64,000 nt of DNA from Lachnospiraceae bacterium UBA3762 (GCA_002371615.1 DFGA01000006.1:62001-126000), one strand, 5' to 3'. Shown: positions 26,282 to 35,009, numbered from the stretch's first letter. Notes: generated by a model not told the origin, from the letters alone. Numbers and translations are program-made.

Positions 26282-27595
26282 TTATTGTTTTTTTAGATAT
26301 TCTTTCGCAGCTTCAAGCTGATTATCTATACCCTCTTCTTTGTATTTATCGTAATCAAGTTCAACTTCGATATCGGGTTCTATTCCGACTCCGTGTATGT
26401 TCTCTCCGTCCGGAGTGTAATATGTGCTTCCTGTGATTTTAACCCCGCTTCCGTCTTCAAGCGGCATGATATTCTGTGTAATGCCCTTTCCAAAGGTCTT
26501 GGTCCCTATGATCGTTGCAAGGTCATAGTCTCTGAGGGCGCCGGTCAGTATCTCCGATGCGCTTGCCGTATTGCCGTCAACAAGCAGTACACACGGTATC
26601 TTTAAATAATTCTCATCGCCGCTGTCCTCATATTTATATGACAGTCCGTGCTTATCTTTTACGGATACAATAACACCTTCCTTCACAAGCTTGTCAGCGA
26701 TCTCGACCGATACATCAACATAACCTCCGCCGTTGGATCTAAGATCTATGATAAGGCTCTTCATACCCTGGGATTCAAGGTCATCATACGCCTCATTGAA
26801 TTGCTCGGCAGTGGCATCCGCAAATTCGGATATCGCTATATATCCGATATCATCATCAAACATTTCATAGTCAACGCTCAGCGTCGTTATCTCATCTCTT
26901 ACTATATCGAACGTGACTACATCCTTTTCCCCTTCTCTGTATACCCCTACCTTTACCTCGGTTCCTTTGGGGCCGCGAAGTTTTGATACAACAAGGTTCA
27001 GATCCTGTCCGGTTATGTCTTCTCCGTCAACTTCCACCAGAACATCGTCGGCCAGTATTCCTGCAGCCTCGGCCGGAGAATTCTTGATAGGCTTGACTAC
27101 AGTTATTACCTGAGTATCGGGATCCTGTGTAAGATAAGCTCCTATACCTTCGAATGTACCGGATGTATCCTCCATCATCTGGTTGAACTCTTCTTTTGTG
27201 TAGTATACCGAATACGGATCATCAAGCGACTCCAGAAGACCTTTGTACAGACCTTCCTGCAGATCTTCCTTGTCCACATCTTCTATATAGGTACTGTTAA
27301 TAATATTGTACAGCTCATCGATCTTATTGATGGATCTGCGATCCAGCACAGAGCTTACCGAACTTCCGAGAAGCTTGGAATATAGGCTCCCGTTCATGAT
27401 CATACGGACTACGGACACCCCTGCGATCAGTATCGCCGATATTAGGACGATCCCCAGTGCGATAAGCAATCCCTGGATCATTCCCTTCTTTTGAGCCCTC
27501 TTCATCTGGTCCGAAACGTATTCCATTGACATCTGGCTGTACACCGGAGACTTACTGTCGGCTTCTCCGGCTTTGCTCTCATAATTCTCTTCCAT
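26282..27595 (-). CDS. S41 family C-terminal processing peptidase (CtpA/CtpB-like)
   Basis: A 437-residue membrane-anchored serine protease. A cytoplasmic N-terminus is followed by one transmembrane helix (about 39-63), a PDZ domain (about 145-235, GIGAYLTQDPD, VLVEVDGEDITG, KLRGPKGTEV) and the S41 catalytic domain with VDGNTASASEIL (nucleophile Ser near 345) and GTKTFGKGITQ (Lys dyad partner near 370). These proteases trim cell-wall enzymes or signalling proteins outside the membrane. The position directly after ftsE, ftsX and an M23 hydrolase is the usual Firmicute order and suggests it processes division-associated hydrolases. In Bacillus subtilis ctpB lies in the same ftsEX neighbourhood. 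Confidence 0.93.
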   Translation of the reverse strand: MEENYESKAGEADSKSPVYSQMSMEYVSDQMKRAQKKGMIQGLLIALGIVLISAILIAGVSVVRMIMNGSLYSKLLGSSVSSVLDRRSINKIDELYNIINSTYIEDVDKEDLQEGLYKGLLESLDDPYSVYYTKEEFNQMMEDTSGTFEGIGAYLTQDPDTQVITVVKPIKNSPAEAAGILADDVLVEVDGEDITGQDLNLVVSKLRGPKGTEVKVGVYREGEKDVVTFDIVRDEITTLSVDYEMFDDDIGYIAISEFADATAEQFNEAYDDLESQGMKSLIIDLRSNGGGYVDVSVEIADKLVKEGVIVSVKDKHGLSYKYEDSGDENYLKIPCVLLVDGNTASASEILTGALRDYDLATIIGTKTFGKGITQNIMPLEDGSGVKITGSTYYTPDGENIHGVGIEPDIEVELDYDKYKEEGIDNQLEAAKEYLKKQ

Positions 27596-27596
27596 G

Positions 27597-27667
27597 ATTC
27601 CTCCCTGGTATGACGGCTTCTTGAGGTTCCACCGCTCCAGCCTGCCGGCTTCTCGCGGTTCCCCCTA
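27597..27667 (-). other. GC-rich structured spacer between the M23 and S41 genes
   Basis: On the minus strand ACCGC and GCGGT enclose an inner AGCC / GGCT stem with a GGCA loop, giving a compact two-part hairpin about 35 bases before the ctp start. No T-run follows, so it does not look like a terminator. AGAAGCCG occurs twice in the spacer. It may be an RNA processing or stabilising element; no known family is recognised. Confidence 0.35.
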
Positions 27668-28888
27668 TCAGCCTAGATAATTCCACGGGCTCACATAGGA
27701 TCCGTTCAGTCTTACGGAAAAATGCAGGTGCGGTCCCGTGCTTCTGCCCGTTGAACCTACACGCCCTATCTGTTCTCCCCGCGCTACCATCGTTCCGGCT
27801 GAGACCGATACCGAACTTGCATGCATATAAATCGTTATAAGTCCGTCACCGTGATCTATCATTATGTAGTTCCCCATCGAAGCGGAATAGGAGGCTGCGA
27901 TTACTTCGCCGTCATATGCGGCAAGTATCGGTGACCCGTTCGGTGCCGCCATATCAATTCCGTTGTGAAACTGCTTTGTTCCTAATATCGGATGTATTCT
28001 GTTACCGTAATCATCCGAAATTCTCGTATATGAAGGTGCCGGCCATTTAAACTCTCCACCGTCGTATACGATTGCTTTTTTGTTCTCTGCAAGAAGGCGC
28101 TTCTTTTCTTCGAGGATAGCGGCCTCTAGATCCTTTATTATCTGGTCCTGCTCTGCTATCATAGCCTGATATTCGGCTATAGCAGCCTCCTTGTTGTGAA
28201 TATCCCCCTGATAGACAGTGATCTCCTTTTCCTTGTCTTCCATAAGGGCTTCAACGGCATTTTGCTCGTTAAGCACGGCCGCTTTGGCTTCTTCAAGTTC
28301 CGCCTTCTGCTCTTCAAGCGCTTTCTCTTTCGCGTCAACGGCTTCCTTGGCTGCAACATAAGAATCAAGCATTCTCTTGTCATATGCGGACATCTTGTTT
28401 ATAAACTCGGCTTTATTGAGAAAATCCACGAAACTCTTTGATGACAGCAGCATCTCCGCCGTGGAAGCCTCTCCGTGTTCGTATATGAACTTGATGCGCC
28501 TTTTCATCGCATTGTACTGTGTATCCTCTACCGCCCTTGCTTCTTCAAGTTCCGCCTCAGTCGTCTGTATCTCAAACTCCTTGTCCGCGATCAACTGATT
28601 CAGTTTTTCTATTTTATCGTTAATGTCCGAGAGATCCGAGTCAAGTTCCCGTATATAGTCTTCAAGATTGTTTTTGGTCGTCTCAAGCTCTGCAAGCAGC
28701 GATTTTACGTTAGTAAGACTGCTTTTAAGCGCATTTCTTTCTTCTTCGGCCTGCTTCTTGCTCTCCTCACTCTCTTTTATCTTGTCATTTGTAAGCGTTT
28801 CCGCATGCACAAATAGCGGCACATGTGCCGCTAATAATGACGTTACTATCAACAAACCTACAAAACGCGCTCCCCTTTTGCGTTTCAT
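27668..28888 (-). CDS. EnvC-like M23 peptidoglycan endopeptidase with coiled coil
   Basis: A 406-residue secreted cell-wall hydrolase. A signal peptide (about 1-29, ending VHAE) leads to a long coiled coil (about 30-260) rich in Glu, Lys and Ala, then a LytM/M23 metallopeptidase domain. The zinc motif residues are visible in FHNGIDMAAPNG (His, Asp) and GPHLHFSV (HxH), with GDGLITIYMHAS between. Because these ligands are intact it should be an active endopeptidase, unlike E. coli EnvC, which is a degenerate activator. It lies 24 bases after ftsX; FtsEX-type complexes activate such coiled-coil hydrolases through the extracellular loop of FtsX, as with PcsB in streptococci. That partnership is inferred from order and architecture. 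Confidence 0.93.
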   Translation of the reverse strand: MKRKRGARFVGLLIVTSLLAAHVPLFVHAETLTNDKIKESEESKKQAEEERNALKSSLTNVKSLLAELETTKNNLEDYIRELDSDLSDINDKIEKLNQLIADKEFEIQTTEAELEEARAVEDTQYNAMKRRIKFIYEHGEASTAEMLLSSKSFVDFLNKAEFINKMSAYDKRMLDSYVAAKEAVDAKEKALEEQKAELEEAKAAVLNEQNAVEALMEDKEKEITVYQGDIHNKEAAIAEYQAMIAEQDQIIKDLEAAILEEKKRLLAENKKAIVYDGGEFKWPAPSYTRISDDYGNRIHPILGTKQFHNGIDMAAPNGSPILAAYDGEVIAASYSASMGNYIMIDHGDGLITIYMHASSVSVSAGTMVARGEQIGRVGSTGRSTGPHLHFSVRLNGSYVSPWNYLG

Positions 28889-28912
28889 ACAATTCCCCTT
28901 CTTAATTTCAGG

Positions 28913-29812
28913 CTATACCTTCAAATGCCTTCGGACCGTTATAAGGCTTCCCAGAAATCCGATCCCTACCCCAAGGATCAATGATATCGGAATTAAATTC
29001 CTAAACAGCTCAGCAGCACTCATAAACTTAAGCATGTCAGACAATACGGCAAAATTAGTATTTGCATATTCTATCATTAGGTTGTATAGGTAATAAATTG
29101 CCACAAGCGGTAGGGCTGATCCTATCAGGCCTATCAGGATCCCCTCGATCACAAAGGGCGATCTTACAACAAAATCCTTTGCTCCTATCAGTCTCATAAT
29201 GCTGATTTCTTCACGTCTGACCGAAATACCCATCGCAACCGTGTTGCTGATCAGGAAGACAGATACAAGAAGCAGTATTGCTATTATCGCCAGTGATACA
29301 TAACTTATAAGAATATTAACATTCGTCAGGACCTCCGCGGTAATATCCGACCGGTTGACTTCTCTGATACCCGGAACAGATTTGAGCCATTCCACAAGTT
29401 CAGGCTGCTTTGATACATCTTTCAGATATATCTCATAGTTTTCCGAGCCTTCCAGCGGGTTGTCGCCCTCATATCCGTCAGCATATTCGCCGAGGTAATC
29501 ATCCTTGAAGCTGTCCCAGGCTTCTGCCGATGATACAAATTTAACTTCCGATACCTCTTCCCTGGACTGGATCTGGGTCCCTATCTGCTGTATCTTATCG
29601 TCTCCCAGGCCTTCGTCAAAGAACACGGTTACCGCTACTCCGGATTGTGCTGCTCTTACGCTGTACTGTACATTGATCACCAGGCAGTAGAACAGTCCGA
29701 ACAGGAAAATACAGGACGCAATCGTTGCTGTTGTGGCAAGGGAAAATACTTTGTTTCTGAAAATATTCTTAAAGCCCTGCCTGAATGTATACCAAAGTGT
29801 ACTAATCCTCAT
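28913..29812 (-). CDS. ftsX: Cell division protein FtsX
   Basis: FtsX is the membrane half of the FtsEX complex that transmits ATP-driven shape changes to peptidoglycan hydrolases outside the cell. The 299-residue protein has the expected four-helix plan: one helix at about 22-44, an extracellular domain (about 45-165, containing VTVFFDEGLGDDKI and IYLKDVSKQPELVEWL), and three C-terminal helices (about 168-192, 218-240 and 270-292). The cytoplasmic turn RREEISIMRLIGAKDFVVR is a family hallmark. Its start lies 11 bases inside the end of ftsE, a usual coupling for this pair. Confidence 0.96.
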   Translation of the reverse strand: MRISTLWYTFRQGFKNIFRNKVFSLATTATIASCIFLFGLFYCLVINVQYSVRAAQSGVAVTVFFDEGLGDDKIQQIGTQIQSREEVSEVKFVSSAEAWDSFKDDYLGEYADGYEGDNPLEGSENYEIYLKDVSKQPELVEWLKSVPGIREVNRSDITAEVLTNVNILISYVSLAIIAILLLVSVFLISNTVAMGISVRREEISIMRLIGAKDFVVRSPFVIEGILIGLIGSALPLVAIYYLYNLMIEYANTNFAVLSDMLKFMSAAELFRNLIPISLILGVGIGFLGSLITVRRHLKV

Positions 29813-30488
29813 CTATGTACTCACCCTTCTCTTCGTCGCTGATGATGATTCCCTTTTTCATTGTTATAACGCGCTTACGCATTGCATTTACAATCTCTCT
29901 GTTATGCGTCACGACAAGCACCGTAGTCCCGCGCCTGTTGATCTCCTCGAGAAGTTTCATGATCTCCCATGAGTTTCTCGGATCCAGATTACCCGTAGGC
30001 TCATCTGCCAGAAGTATCGGCGGATTGTTAACAAGTGCTCTTGCCAATGCGACCCTCTGCTGTTCACCGCCGGAAAGCTGCCACGTTTTGGCTTTGTACT
30101 TGCCGGCCAGTCCCACAAGTGAAAGCATGGCGGGAACATTTTTTCTGATCTGCCGTGTAGGCACTTCAATCACACGCTGTGCAAAAGCAACGTTCTCATA
30201 AACGTTTCTGTCTTTGAGAAGCCTGAAATCCTGGAAAACCACACCGACGTTTCTGCGGAATTTGGCTACTTTTCGCCTGCGCAGCCTTGCAAGATCGTAG
30301 TTGTTAACCACGATTCGTCCGCTCGTGGGAGTTAACTCACGAAGCAGAAGCTTGATAAGTGTTGATTTACCGGATCCGCTGTCTCCGACAATAAAAACAA
30401 ATTCCCCTTTTTTGATGTGCAGGCTTACATCGTTAAGTGCCGGCACACCCGTGGAGTACGATTTGCTTACTGACTCCATTGTAATCAT
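29802..30488 (-). CDS. ftsE: Cell division ATP-binding protein FtsE
   Basis: A 228-residue ABC ATPase that partners FtsX. Walker A (VGDSGSGKST, about 35-44), Q-loop (VFQDFRLL), signature (LSGGEQQRVALARAL) and Walker B (ILLADEPTGNLDPRNS) are intact. The sequence begins MITMESVSKSY and has AAGGGG upstream. It is the first gene of ftsE-ftsX-M23-S41. About 194 bases of hairpin-rich spacer lie upstream of it. A weak TTGAGC/TATTAA pair with 17-base spacing occurs immediately before the Shine-Dalgarno, but the resulting leader would be too short to be convincing, so the promoter is left open. Confidence 0.97.
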   Translation of the reverse strand: MITMESVSKSYSTGVPALNDVSLHIKKGEFVFIVGDSGSGKSTLIKLLLRELTPTSGRIVVNNYDLARLRRRKVAKFRRNVGVVFQDFRLLKDRNVYENVAFAQRVIEVPTRQIRKNVPAMLSLVGLAGKYKAKTWQLSGGEQQRVALARALVNNPPILLADEPTGNLDPRNSWEIMKLLEEINRRGTTVLVVTHNREIVNAMRKRVITMKKGIIISDEEKGEYIDED

Positions 30489-30515
30489 ACTGTTTCCCCT
30501 TTTTAATACTCAACT

Positions 30516-30652
30516 GATAAAATCCGCTCAAGCACCGAAAGGATGCTCGCTCGAAAGGACGCTCGCCCAATGTCATGATTGCGAAGCAATCGTGACACGG
30601 CGACATCGACAAAGTCGATGTTGGTTTTATAAAGATAAAATCCGCTCAAGCG
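30516..30652. repeat. Array of short direct and inverted repeats upstream of ftsE
   Basis: An 18-base direct repeat, GATAAAATCCGCTCAAGC, occurs at 30516-30533 and 30634-30651. Between the copies are a near-tandem 14-mer (GAAAGGAYGCTCGC at 30537-30550 and 30553-30566), a hairpin at 30571-30597 (GATTGC-GAA-GCAATC core, flanked by TGTCA/TGACA) and a hairpin at 30603-30621 (ACATCGAC-AAA-GTCGATGT). All stems have three-base loops and none is followed by a T-run. A 34-base element follows directly. It resembles a REP/BIME-like mosaic rather than coding DNA. Confidence 0.7.
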
Positions 30653-30686
30653 CCGCTCTGGCTGACTCGATCATAGATCGAGTCAT
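30653..30686. repeat. 34-base hairpin repeat, copy 1
   Basis: This element contains the perfect inverted repeat GACTCGATC-ATA-GATCGAGTC at 30664-30684, preceded by CCGCTCTGGCT. A second copy with a single mismatch lies at 54244-54277. It overlaps the stop codon (30683-30685) of the regulator gene. In the reading direction of that gene the hairpin lacks a clear T-run, so it is at best an imperfect terminator. Confidence 0.75.
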
Positions 30687-31774
30687 ATCATATCTGCATT
30701 CTCCATATACCTCATATATTTCACAACCATCAGGGCGATCTTGAAAGTGATCGCATCCTCGAATACCCGAAGGTCGAGGCCCGTGGACTTCTGCAATTTA
30801 TCAAGGCGGTATACAAGTGTATTTCTGTGGATATACAGCTGACGGCTGGTTTCCGAAACATTAAGACTGTTTTCAAAAAACTTGTTGATCGTCATAAGTG
30901 TTTCTTCGTCAAAGTCTTCCGGACTCTTTCCGTCAAATATTTCTTCTATAAACATCTTGCACAAAGGTATCGGGAGCTGGTAGATAAGTCTTCCGATGCC
31001 GAGCGAACTGTACGCTATTATATCCCTCTCGTCAAAGAATATCCTTCCGACGTCAAGAGCCATTTTGGCTTCTTTGTATGATCTTGACACTTCCCGGATC
31101 TCCCCGACTATTGTACCGTATGAAACATGACAGGTCCTGCCGGTCTGTTTGCTTACTATATCAAATACCTGGCGTGCCGCCTTATCTACATCCTCATAAG
31201 TCTCGTTTGCGGCAAGATCTCTTACGATAATGATACCTTTATCGTCAACGGCCGTAATAAAGTCTTTGGTTCTTGCCTTAAAGAATGTACGCAGATTCTC
31301 GAGAACGTTAACCTCTTTTGCCGAAGGCGTCTCGGCGATAATCACTATTCTGCGCGCTTCCGCATCTATATGAAGTTTCTGGGAGCGCGTATAAATATCA
31401 ACAAGCAGCAGGTTATCAAGAAGAAGGTTCTTGATGAAATTATCCTTGTCAAACCTCTCCTTGTATGCGATCAGAAGATTCTGTATCTGAAAAGCCGCAA
31501 TTTTGCCGATCGTGTATGAATCCTCATTTGTCCCCTGAACAACAAGGATATATTCTATCTGCAGTTCGTCATATACCTTAAAGAACTGATACCCCGAAAT
31601 CTCCTGGCTGTCTGCCGGTGACTGTGTAAACCCCGCAGCTGCCTCATGATAATTAACTGTTTCCTTAAATGTTGAGGCAAGCACCTTACCGTCAACATCT
31701 ATCACGGCAAGTTCCGCCCTCGTAATACCCTTAAGCCCCTCAATGGTACTCTGAAGTATCTGATTTGAAATCAT
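30683..31774 (-). CDS. CdaR/PucR-type transcriptional regulator
   Basis: A 363-residue regulator. The N-terminal region (about 1-130) is a sugar-diacid-recognition-like sensor domain (GLKGITRAELAVIDVDGKVLAST). A central GGDEF-like degenerate domain (about 140-260) follows. The C-terminal PucR-type helix-turn-helix (about 295-355) reads LNVSETSRQLYIHRNTLVYRLDKLQKSTGLDL. Relatives control carboxylic-acid, purine or sugar-diacid use, but many Lachnospiraceae copies have no known target. It stands alone: the downstream ftsE operon is separated by the hairpin repeats and the upstream gene by 110 bases. GGAGAAAGG precedes the ATG closely. The ligand cannot be told from sequence. Confidence 0.85.
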   Translation of the reverse strand: MISNQILQSTIEGLKGITRAELAVIDVDGKVLASTFKETVNYHEAAAGFTQSPADSQEISGYQFFKVYDELQIEYILVVQGTNEDSYTIGKIAAFQIQNLLIAYKERFDKDNFIKNLLLDNLLLVDIYTRSQKLHIDAEARRIVIIAETPSAKEVNVLENLRTFFKARTKDFITAVDDKGIIIVRDLAANETYEDVDKAARQVFDIVSKQTGRTCHVSYGTIVGEIREVSRSYKEAKMALDVGRIFFDERDIIAYSSLGIGRLIYQLPIPLCKMFIEEIFDGKSPEDFDEETLMTINKFFENSLNVSETSRQLYIHRNTLVYRLDKLQKSTGLDLRVFEDAITFKIALMVVKYMRYMENADMI

Positions 31775-31884
31775 ACCTTTCTCCTTCGTTCGAATGTCTG
31801 TTTAACCCCCACAGACGTTATATCGAATATTCTAATACATATTTACAAAAAAGAAAAGATTTTTTGGCACTTTTTCACAAACAC

Positions 31885-33315
31885 TTATCTGTCAACTCTG
31901 TACATTTCACACTTATATCTGTCAAATTCAAAATCGGCCATCTTTTTCATAGTCAAACCGTTATCCTCAAGGAGTCTTATTTCCTCATTATCCGGCTCAA
32001 ACCCGTCAAGTACGCTGATCCAGAGAACCGTGCCTCTCTCGTTTGACTCTTTTATTGCTTCTTCGAGGGGATAGACAAACGTAAGCTCCGCAGTTTGTTT
32101 ATCAAGATATGTGTAGAAAGGAATGCAGTTCTGCATCTCCTCATGACCGCCTATAGAATAGTAAACATCACCTTCGCTTATGTTATCTCTTAAAAACGCT
32201 ATCTCCTCGTCAGCACTTCTGCCGTATTCCGTTCTGTATTCAACCGAGTATGAACAGATTCCGATTATCAGTGTCAAAACCAATGCCCCTCGAAAAGTTC
32301 CTTCTGCCCCTGCCAGAATGATTGCGGCAAAAAGCCACAACAATCCGGTCGAAAAGAACAGATACCGGTCAACAAATATATTTGCATCCATCAGGGCGCA
32401 TACAACGGTTCCGAACAAAAGGACCCCGTAATATACCGTAAATGAGCAAATTGCAAATATCTCCTCCGGGCCGTCAATCCTTTTTTTGATCACCTTATAA
32501 GCAAATATAGCAAGGCAGCCGAGCATGATCAGGGCGCAAAGCACTGAAGCCGGACGGACTCCGACTACATAAGGATACATGCAGTACTGAAGAAACATTG
32601 CAACATCAATATCAGGCATCGAAAAGTACCCTGAAACACGGGAAAACTGTTTCAGTGTAACAACCAGGCATGGCAAATATAACAGGAATGTAGCCAAAAG
32701 GCAGATGAACCAGCTTTTGATCCTTTCCCGTTTAAAAAAAACAAAGTAGATCAGCAGATACAAATAGACAAATCCGACCGCAACAAACGCAAAATGATGC
32801 GAGTATCCGGCAAGTACGGAAAACGCGGTAAATGCCGACCAGTTTTTAAATGAAGGATCACATACACATTCATAAGCATAGATTCCCGATGCAGTCGCAA
32901 AAAAGAACCCCAGACTGTACATTCTGATCTCGACTCCAAAGTACATGAACAGCGGCATGAATGTTATGAACAGCATAAAGAGGAGCGAGGTACGTATCCC
33001 GAACCGCCTTCTTACAACCGTAGCACCGATCAAAAGAGTAAGCATCATAGGAACAACCGACGTTATCTTCATAACCGGAACACTGTATCCGAATAAATCG
33101 GTTGCCAGTTTCAGTATGATATTGTAAAGAGGAGGGAGAGTATCAGCCATTGACCTCTCAATAACACCGTGAAAATCAGTATGGATTAGAGATGCGGTAA
33201 ACGCCTCATCCATCCAGACATTATTGTTCCATACCAGCGACAGATAAACCGCCGACAGAAGAACAAAGGAAGTAAAAATAATCTTTTTTTCGTTCTTTTC
33301 CAAAAATTCTTTCAT
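31885..33315 (-). CDS. GT-C (family 39-like) membrane glycosyltransferase
   Basis: A 476-residue polytopic protein of the ArnT/PMT type, which transfers sugars from polyprenyl phosphate to acceptors outside the membrane. The first extracytoplasmic loop has NNVWMDEAFTASLIH, with the acidic pair expected for a GT-C catalytic site, and MADTLPPLYNIILK follows. About ten or more hydrophobic segments run to residue 390, then a 90-residue soluble tail. It could use the lipid-linked sugar made by the GT2 enzyme at 3651-4412, but they are 27 kb apart. The gene is divergent from yjfB with a 66-base spacer. No Shine-Dalgarno is obvious at the ATG. Confidence 0.8.
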   Translation of the reverse strand: MKEFLEKNEKKIIFTSFVLLSAVYLSLVWNNNVWMDEAFTASLIHTDFHGVIERSMADTLPPLYNIILKLATDLFGYSVPVMKITSVVPMMLTLLIGATVVRRRFGIRTSLLFMLFITFMPLFMYFGVEIRMYSLGFFFATASGIYAYECVCDPSFKNWSAFTAFSVLAGYSHHFAFVAVGFVYLYLLIYFVFFKRERIKSWFICLLATFLLYLPCLVVTLKQFSRVSGYFSMPDIDVAMFLQYCMYPYVVGVRPASVLCALIMLGCLAIFAYKVIKKRIDGPEEIFAICSFTVYYGVLLFGTVVCALMDANIFVDRYLFFSTGLLWLFAAIILAGAEGTFRGALVLTLIIGICSYSVEYRTEYGRSADEEIAFLRDNISEGDVYYSIGGHEEMQNCIPFYTYLDKQTAELTFVYPLEEAIKESNERGTVLWISVLDGFEPDNEEIRLLEDNGLTMKKMADFEFDRYKCEMYRVDR

Positions 33316-33341
33316 AACTGTTGTTTAAAGTGCTGATAATG

Positions 33342-33350
33342 TGTTATAAT
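33342..33350 (+). promoter_or_regulatory. Extended -10 promoter of yjfB
   Basis: The sequence TGTTATAAT is a perfect TATAAT with the extended TGN element. A weak -35 (TTGTTT at 33321-33326) lies 18 bases upstream. A start near 33357 would leave a short leader containing the strong AAGGAAGGAG ribosome site before the ATG at 33382. Confidence 0.65.
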
Positions 33351-33381
33351 TAATCCAAATCTTAAGGAAGGAGCATGTTAT

Positions 33382-33573
33382 ATGGAATTAAGTATCGATA
33401 CAATACCTTATATTTCAATGGCCATGGCGCATGAAAACGTTATGTCGGCAGTCGGCACGAGCATGCTTGAAGCATCTTTCGATGTGGCAGCTTCCGAGAT
33501 CGACAGCCTGACGAGGGCGATGGAGTTATCCGTCAATCCTGCGGTAGGCTCCAATTTTGATGTAGCGGTTTGA
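33382..33573 (+). CDS. yjfB: YjfB family small protein (putative motility-associated)
   Basis: A 63-residue protein reading MELSIDTIPYISMAMAHENVMSAVGTSML at the start when taken in parts (residues 1-15 and 16-29), with the Ala/Met-rich amphipathic pattern of the YjfB family, annotated as putative motility proteins in Firmicutes. No signal peptide or catalytic motif is present. It has AAGGAAGGAG upstream, its own extended -10 promoter and its own terminator, so it is a monocistronic unit; its stop codon is part of the terminator hairpin. It lies alone on the plus strand between minus-strand sugar genes, with no flagellar gene nearby. Biochemical role unknown. Confidence 0.85.
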   Translation: MELSIDTIPYISMAMAHENVMSAVGTSMLEASFDVAASEIDSLTRAMELSVNPAVGSNFDVAV

Positions 33574-33598
33574 TCACTTAAGTGATCAAACCTTTTTT
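33567..33598 (+). terminator. Intrinsic terminator of yjfB
   Basis: A perfect 26-base palindrome at 33567-33592 (half-site GGTTTGATCACTT) is followed by six T residues. The TGA stop codon of yjfB lies inside the left arm. On the other strand no T-run follows, so it terminates plus-strand transcription only. Its T-run reaches the stop codon of the convergent GH43 gene. Confidence 0.92.
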
Positions 33599-35009
33599 AT
33601 TCAATGGCAAATCCTCCGAACTGGAGATAACCTTCACCCTCGAATGTAAAATACAAACTGTTCACACCATCGGGAATCTGTATATCTCCCGGGATGTCGT
33701 GCCAAACATTGGCGTAACTTATCTCAAAACTTCCTAACAGCTCTCCGTCCCATTTTGTACGAACTTCCAGACGCCCGTTTGCATATCCTTTTGTCCTGAC
33801 CGATGTAACCTTTGTATTCTTACACTCAAAATACTTGAATCCTGCTCTTGCGTGGTTTCTCATATTCGCAACATAGCCGTTCACCTCGTCACCGTCTCTT
33901 CCCTCCTGTGTGATCTTCGGAAATCTGTCATCCATCCAGCCCGACCATGGAACATACAACTCTTCCTCATCGGTAAACAGATTGCAGGCAAGATATGCGG
34001 GATAAAATCCCGGCTCGGTAAAAGGCGTTCCTCCGCAGGATGTGATCTCGGATTGTAAAAATCCCGTCTCCCCATCCGGTATAAGCTTTTCAAAACAGCC
34101 CTGACGGCTGTAGTTTGTACCGTTTGTATGTCTGTGATAAAAAATATACCACTGGTCAAGTATACGGATCATGCTTCCGTGATTGTTTGCACAGTACATT
34201 CCCGGCATGTCCGCTCTCTTGTAAGTATCCGTTCCGATATCCCCGTTATCAACGAGTACTCCTCTGTATGTAAAATCACCGTCCGGTCTGGTGCTTGTAG
34301 CATAGCACAGTTCTCTGCACACCTGAGAAGAATATATAAAATAATACAGATCATCTTTTTTCCTGATAGACGGTGCCTCAAAGAATGCATGACCTTCATA
34401 CTCTGTCCCTATGCTGTTGTGTGTTGCGGGAACGATAAACACCGGGGATTTAATTACGGTCAGCATATCCGGCCCGAGAACGGTACACATTGCGCCGTGT
34501 CTGTCCTTATCCGGTATCGCACAAAATCCCGTGTAAAGGTAAGTGACCTCGCCTTCCGTTAATACTCCGGGATCAAATTGAGGCTCATCACCTTCCTTCT
34601 CCCCCAGTCTGACCCCGTCTTCATAGTGAACATATCCGTAGAACTCATATTTACCCGCAGGCTCATCACATACAGCAACGGATACGATCCCCCAGTTTGA
34701 CAGTACATAATACAGATAATATCTTCCGTCAGGTCCGACCGTCACATCCGGAGCATACAGATTGCCCTGAAGATCCGTATTTGCCGGATCATCCGATTTT
34801 GTGTAGATAACACCTTCGTATCGCCAGTTGCCGAGATCGTTTATATCCGCAGACCAGCATACATAGTCTCCCATGCAGTATACATCCCCGTTGAACTTGT
34901 CATGTGAGCCGTAGACATATACCCTATCGCCAAAAACGTAGGGTTCTCCGTCCGGTATGTATTCCCACGAAGGAAGATACGGGTTAGTGATCTGCTTAAG
35001 AGTATCCAT
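33597..35009 (-). CDS. Glycoside hydrolase family 43 (beta-xylosidase/arabinofuranosidase-like)
   Basis: A 470-residue cytosolic enzyme with no signal peptide. The five-bladed propeller motifs of GH43 are visible: IPDGEPYVFGDRVYVYGSHD (general base Asp near 20), LYAPDVTVGPDGRYYLYYV (Asp near 90) and GHAFFEAPSIRKKDDLYYFI (acid Glu near 215). Residues from about 365 form a beta-rich C-terminal domain of the carbohydrate-binding type (FKYFECKNTKV, LYFTFEGEGYLQFGG). It probably cleaves short xylo- or arabino-oligosaccharides after uptake. The gene lies 29 bases after the CPBP protease gene and so probably ends the por-initiated transcript. The exact substrate within GH43 cannot be read from sequence alone. 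Confidence 0.9.
   Translation of the reverse strand: MDTLKQITNPYLPSWEYIPDGEPYVFGDRVYVYGSHDKFNGDVYCMGDYVCWSADINDLGNWRYEGVIYTKSDDPANTDLQGNLYAPDVTVGPDGRYYLYYVLSNWGIVSVAVCDEPAGKYEFYGYVHYEDGVRLGEKEGDEPQFDPGVLTEGEVTYLYTGFCAIPDKDRHGAMCTVLGPDMLTVIKSPVFIVPATHNSIGTEYEGHAFFEAPSIRKKDDLYYFIYSSQVCRELCYATSTRPDGDFTYRGVLVDNGDIGTDTYKRADMPGMYCANNHGSMIRILDQWYIFYHRHTNGTNYSRQGCFEKLIPDGETGFLQSEITSCGGTPFTEPGFYPAYLACNLFTDEEELYVPWSGWMDDRFPKITQEGRDGDEVNGYVANMRNHARAGFKYFECKNTKVTSVRTKGYANGRLEVRTKWDGELLGSFEISYANVWHDIPGDIQIPDGVNSLYFTFEGEGYLQFGGFAIE

Noticed and set aside
30516..30686. CRISPR array as an explanation of the repeats upstream of ftsE
   Set aside because: Repeats are of different sequences, spacers are irregular and there are no cas genes; inverted-repeat stems dominate.
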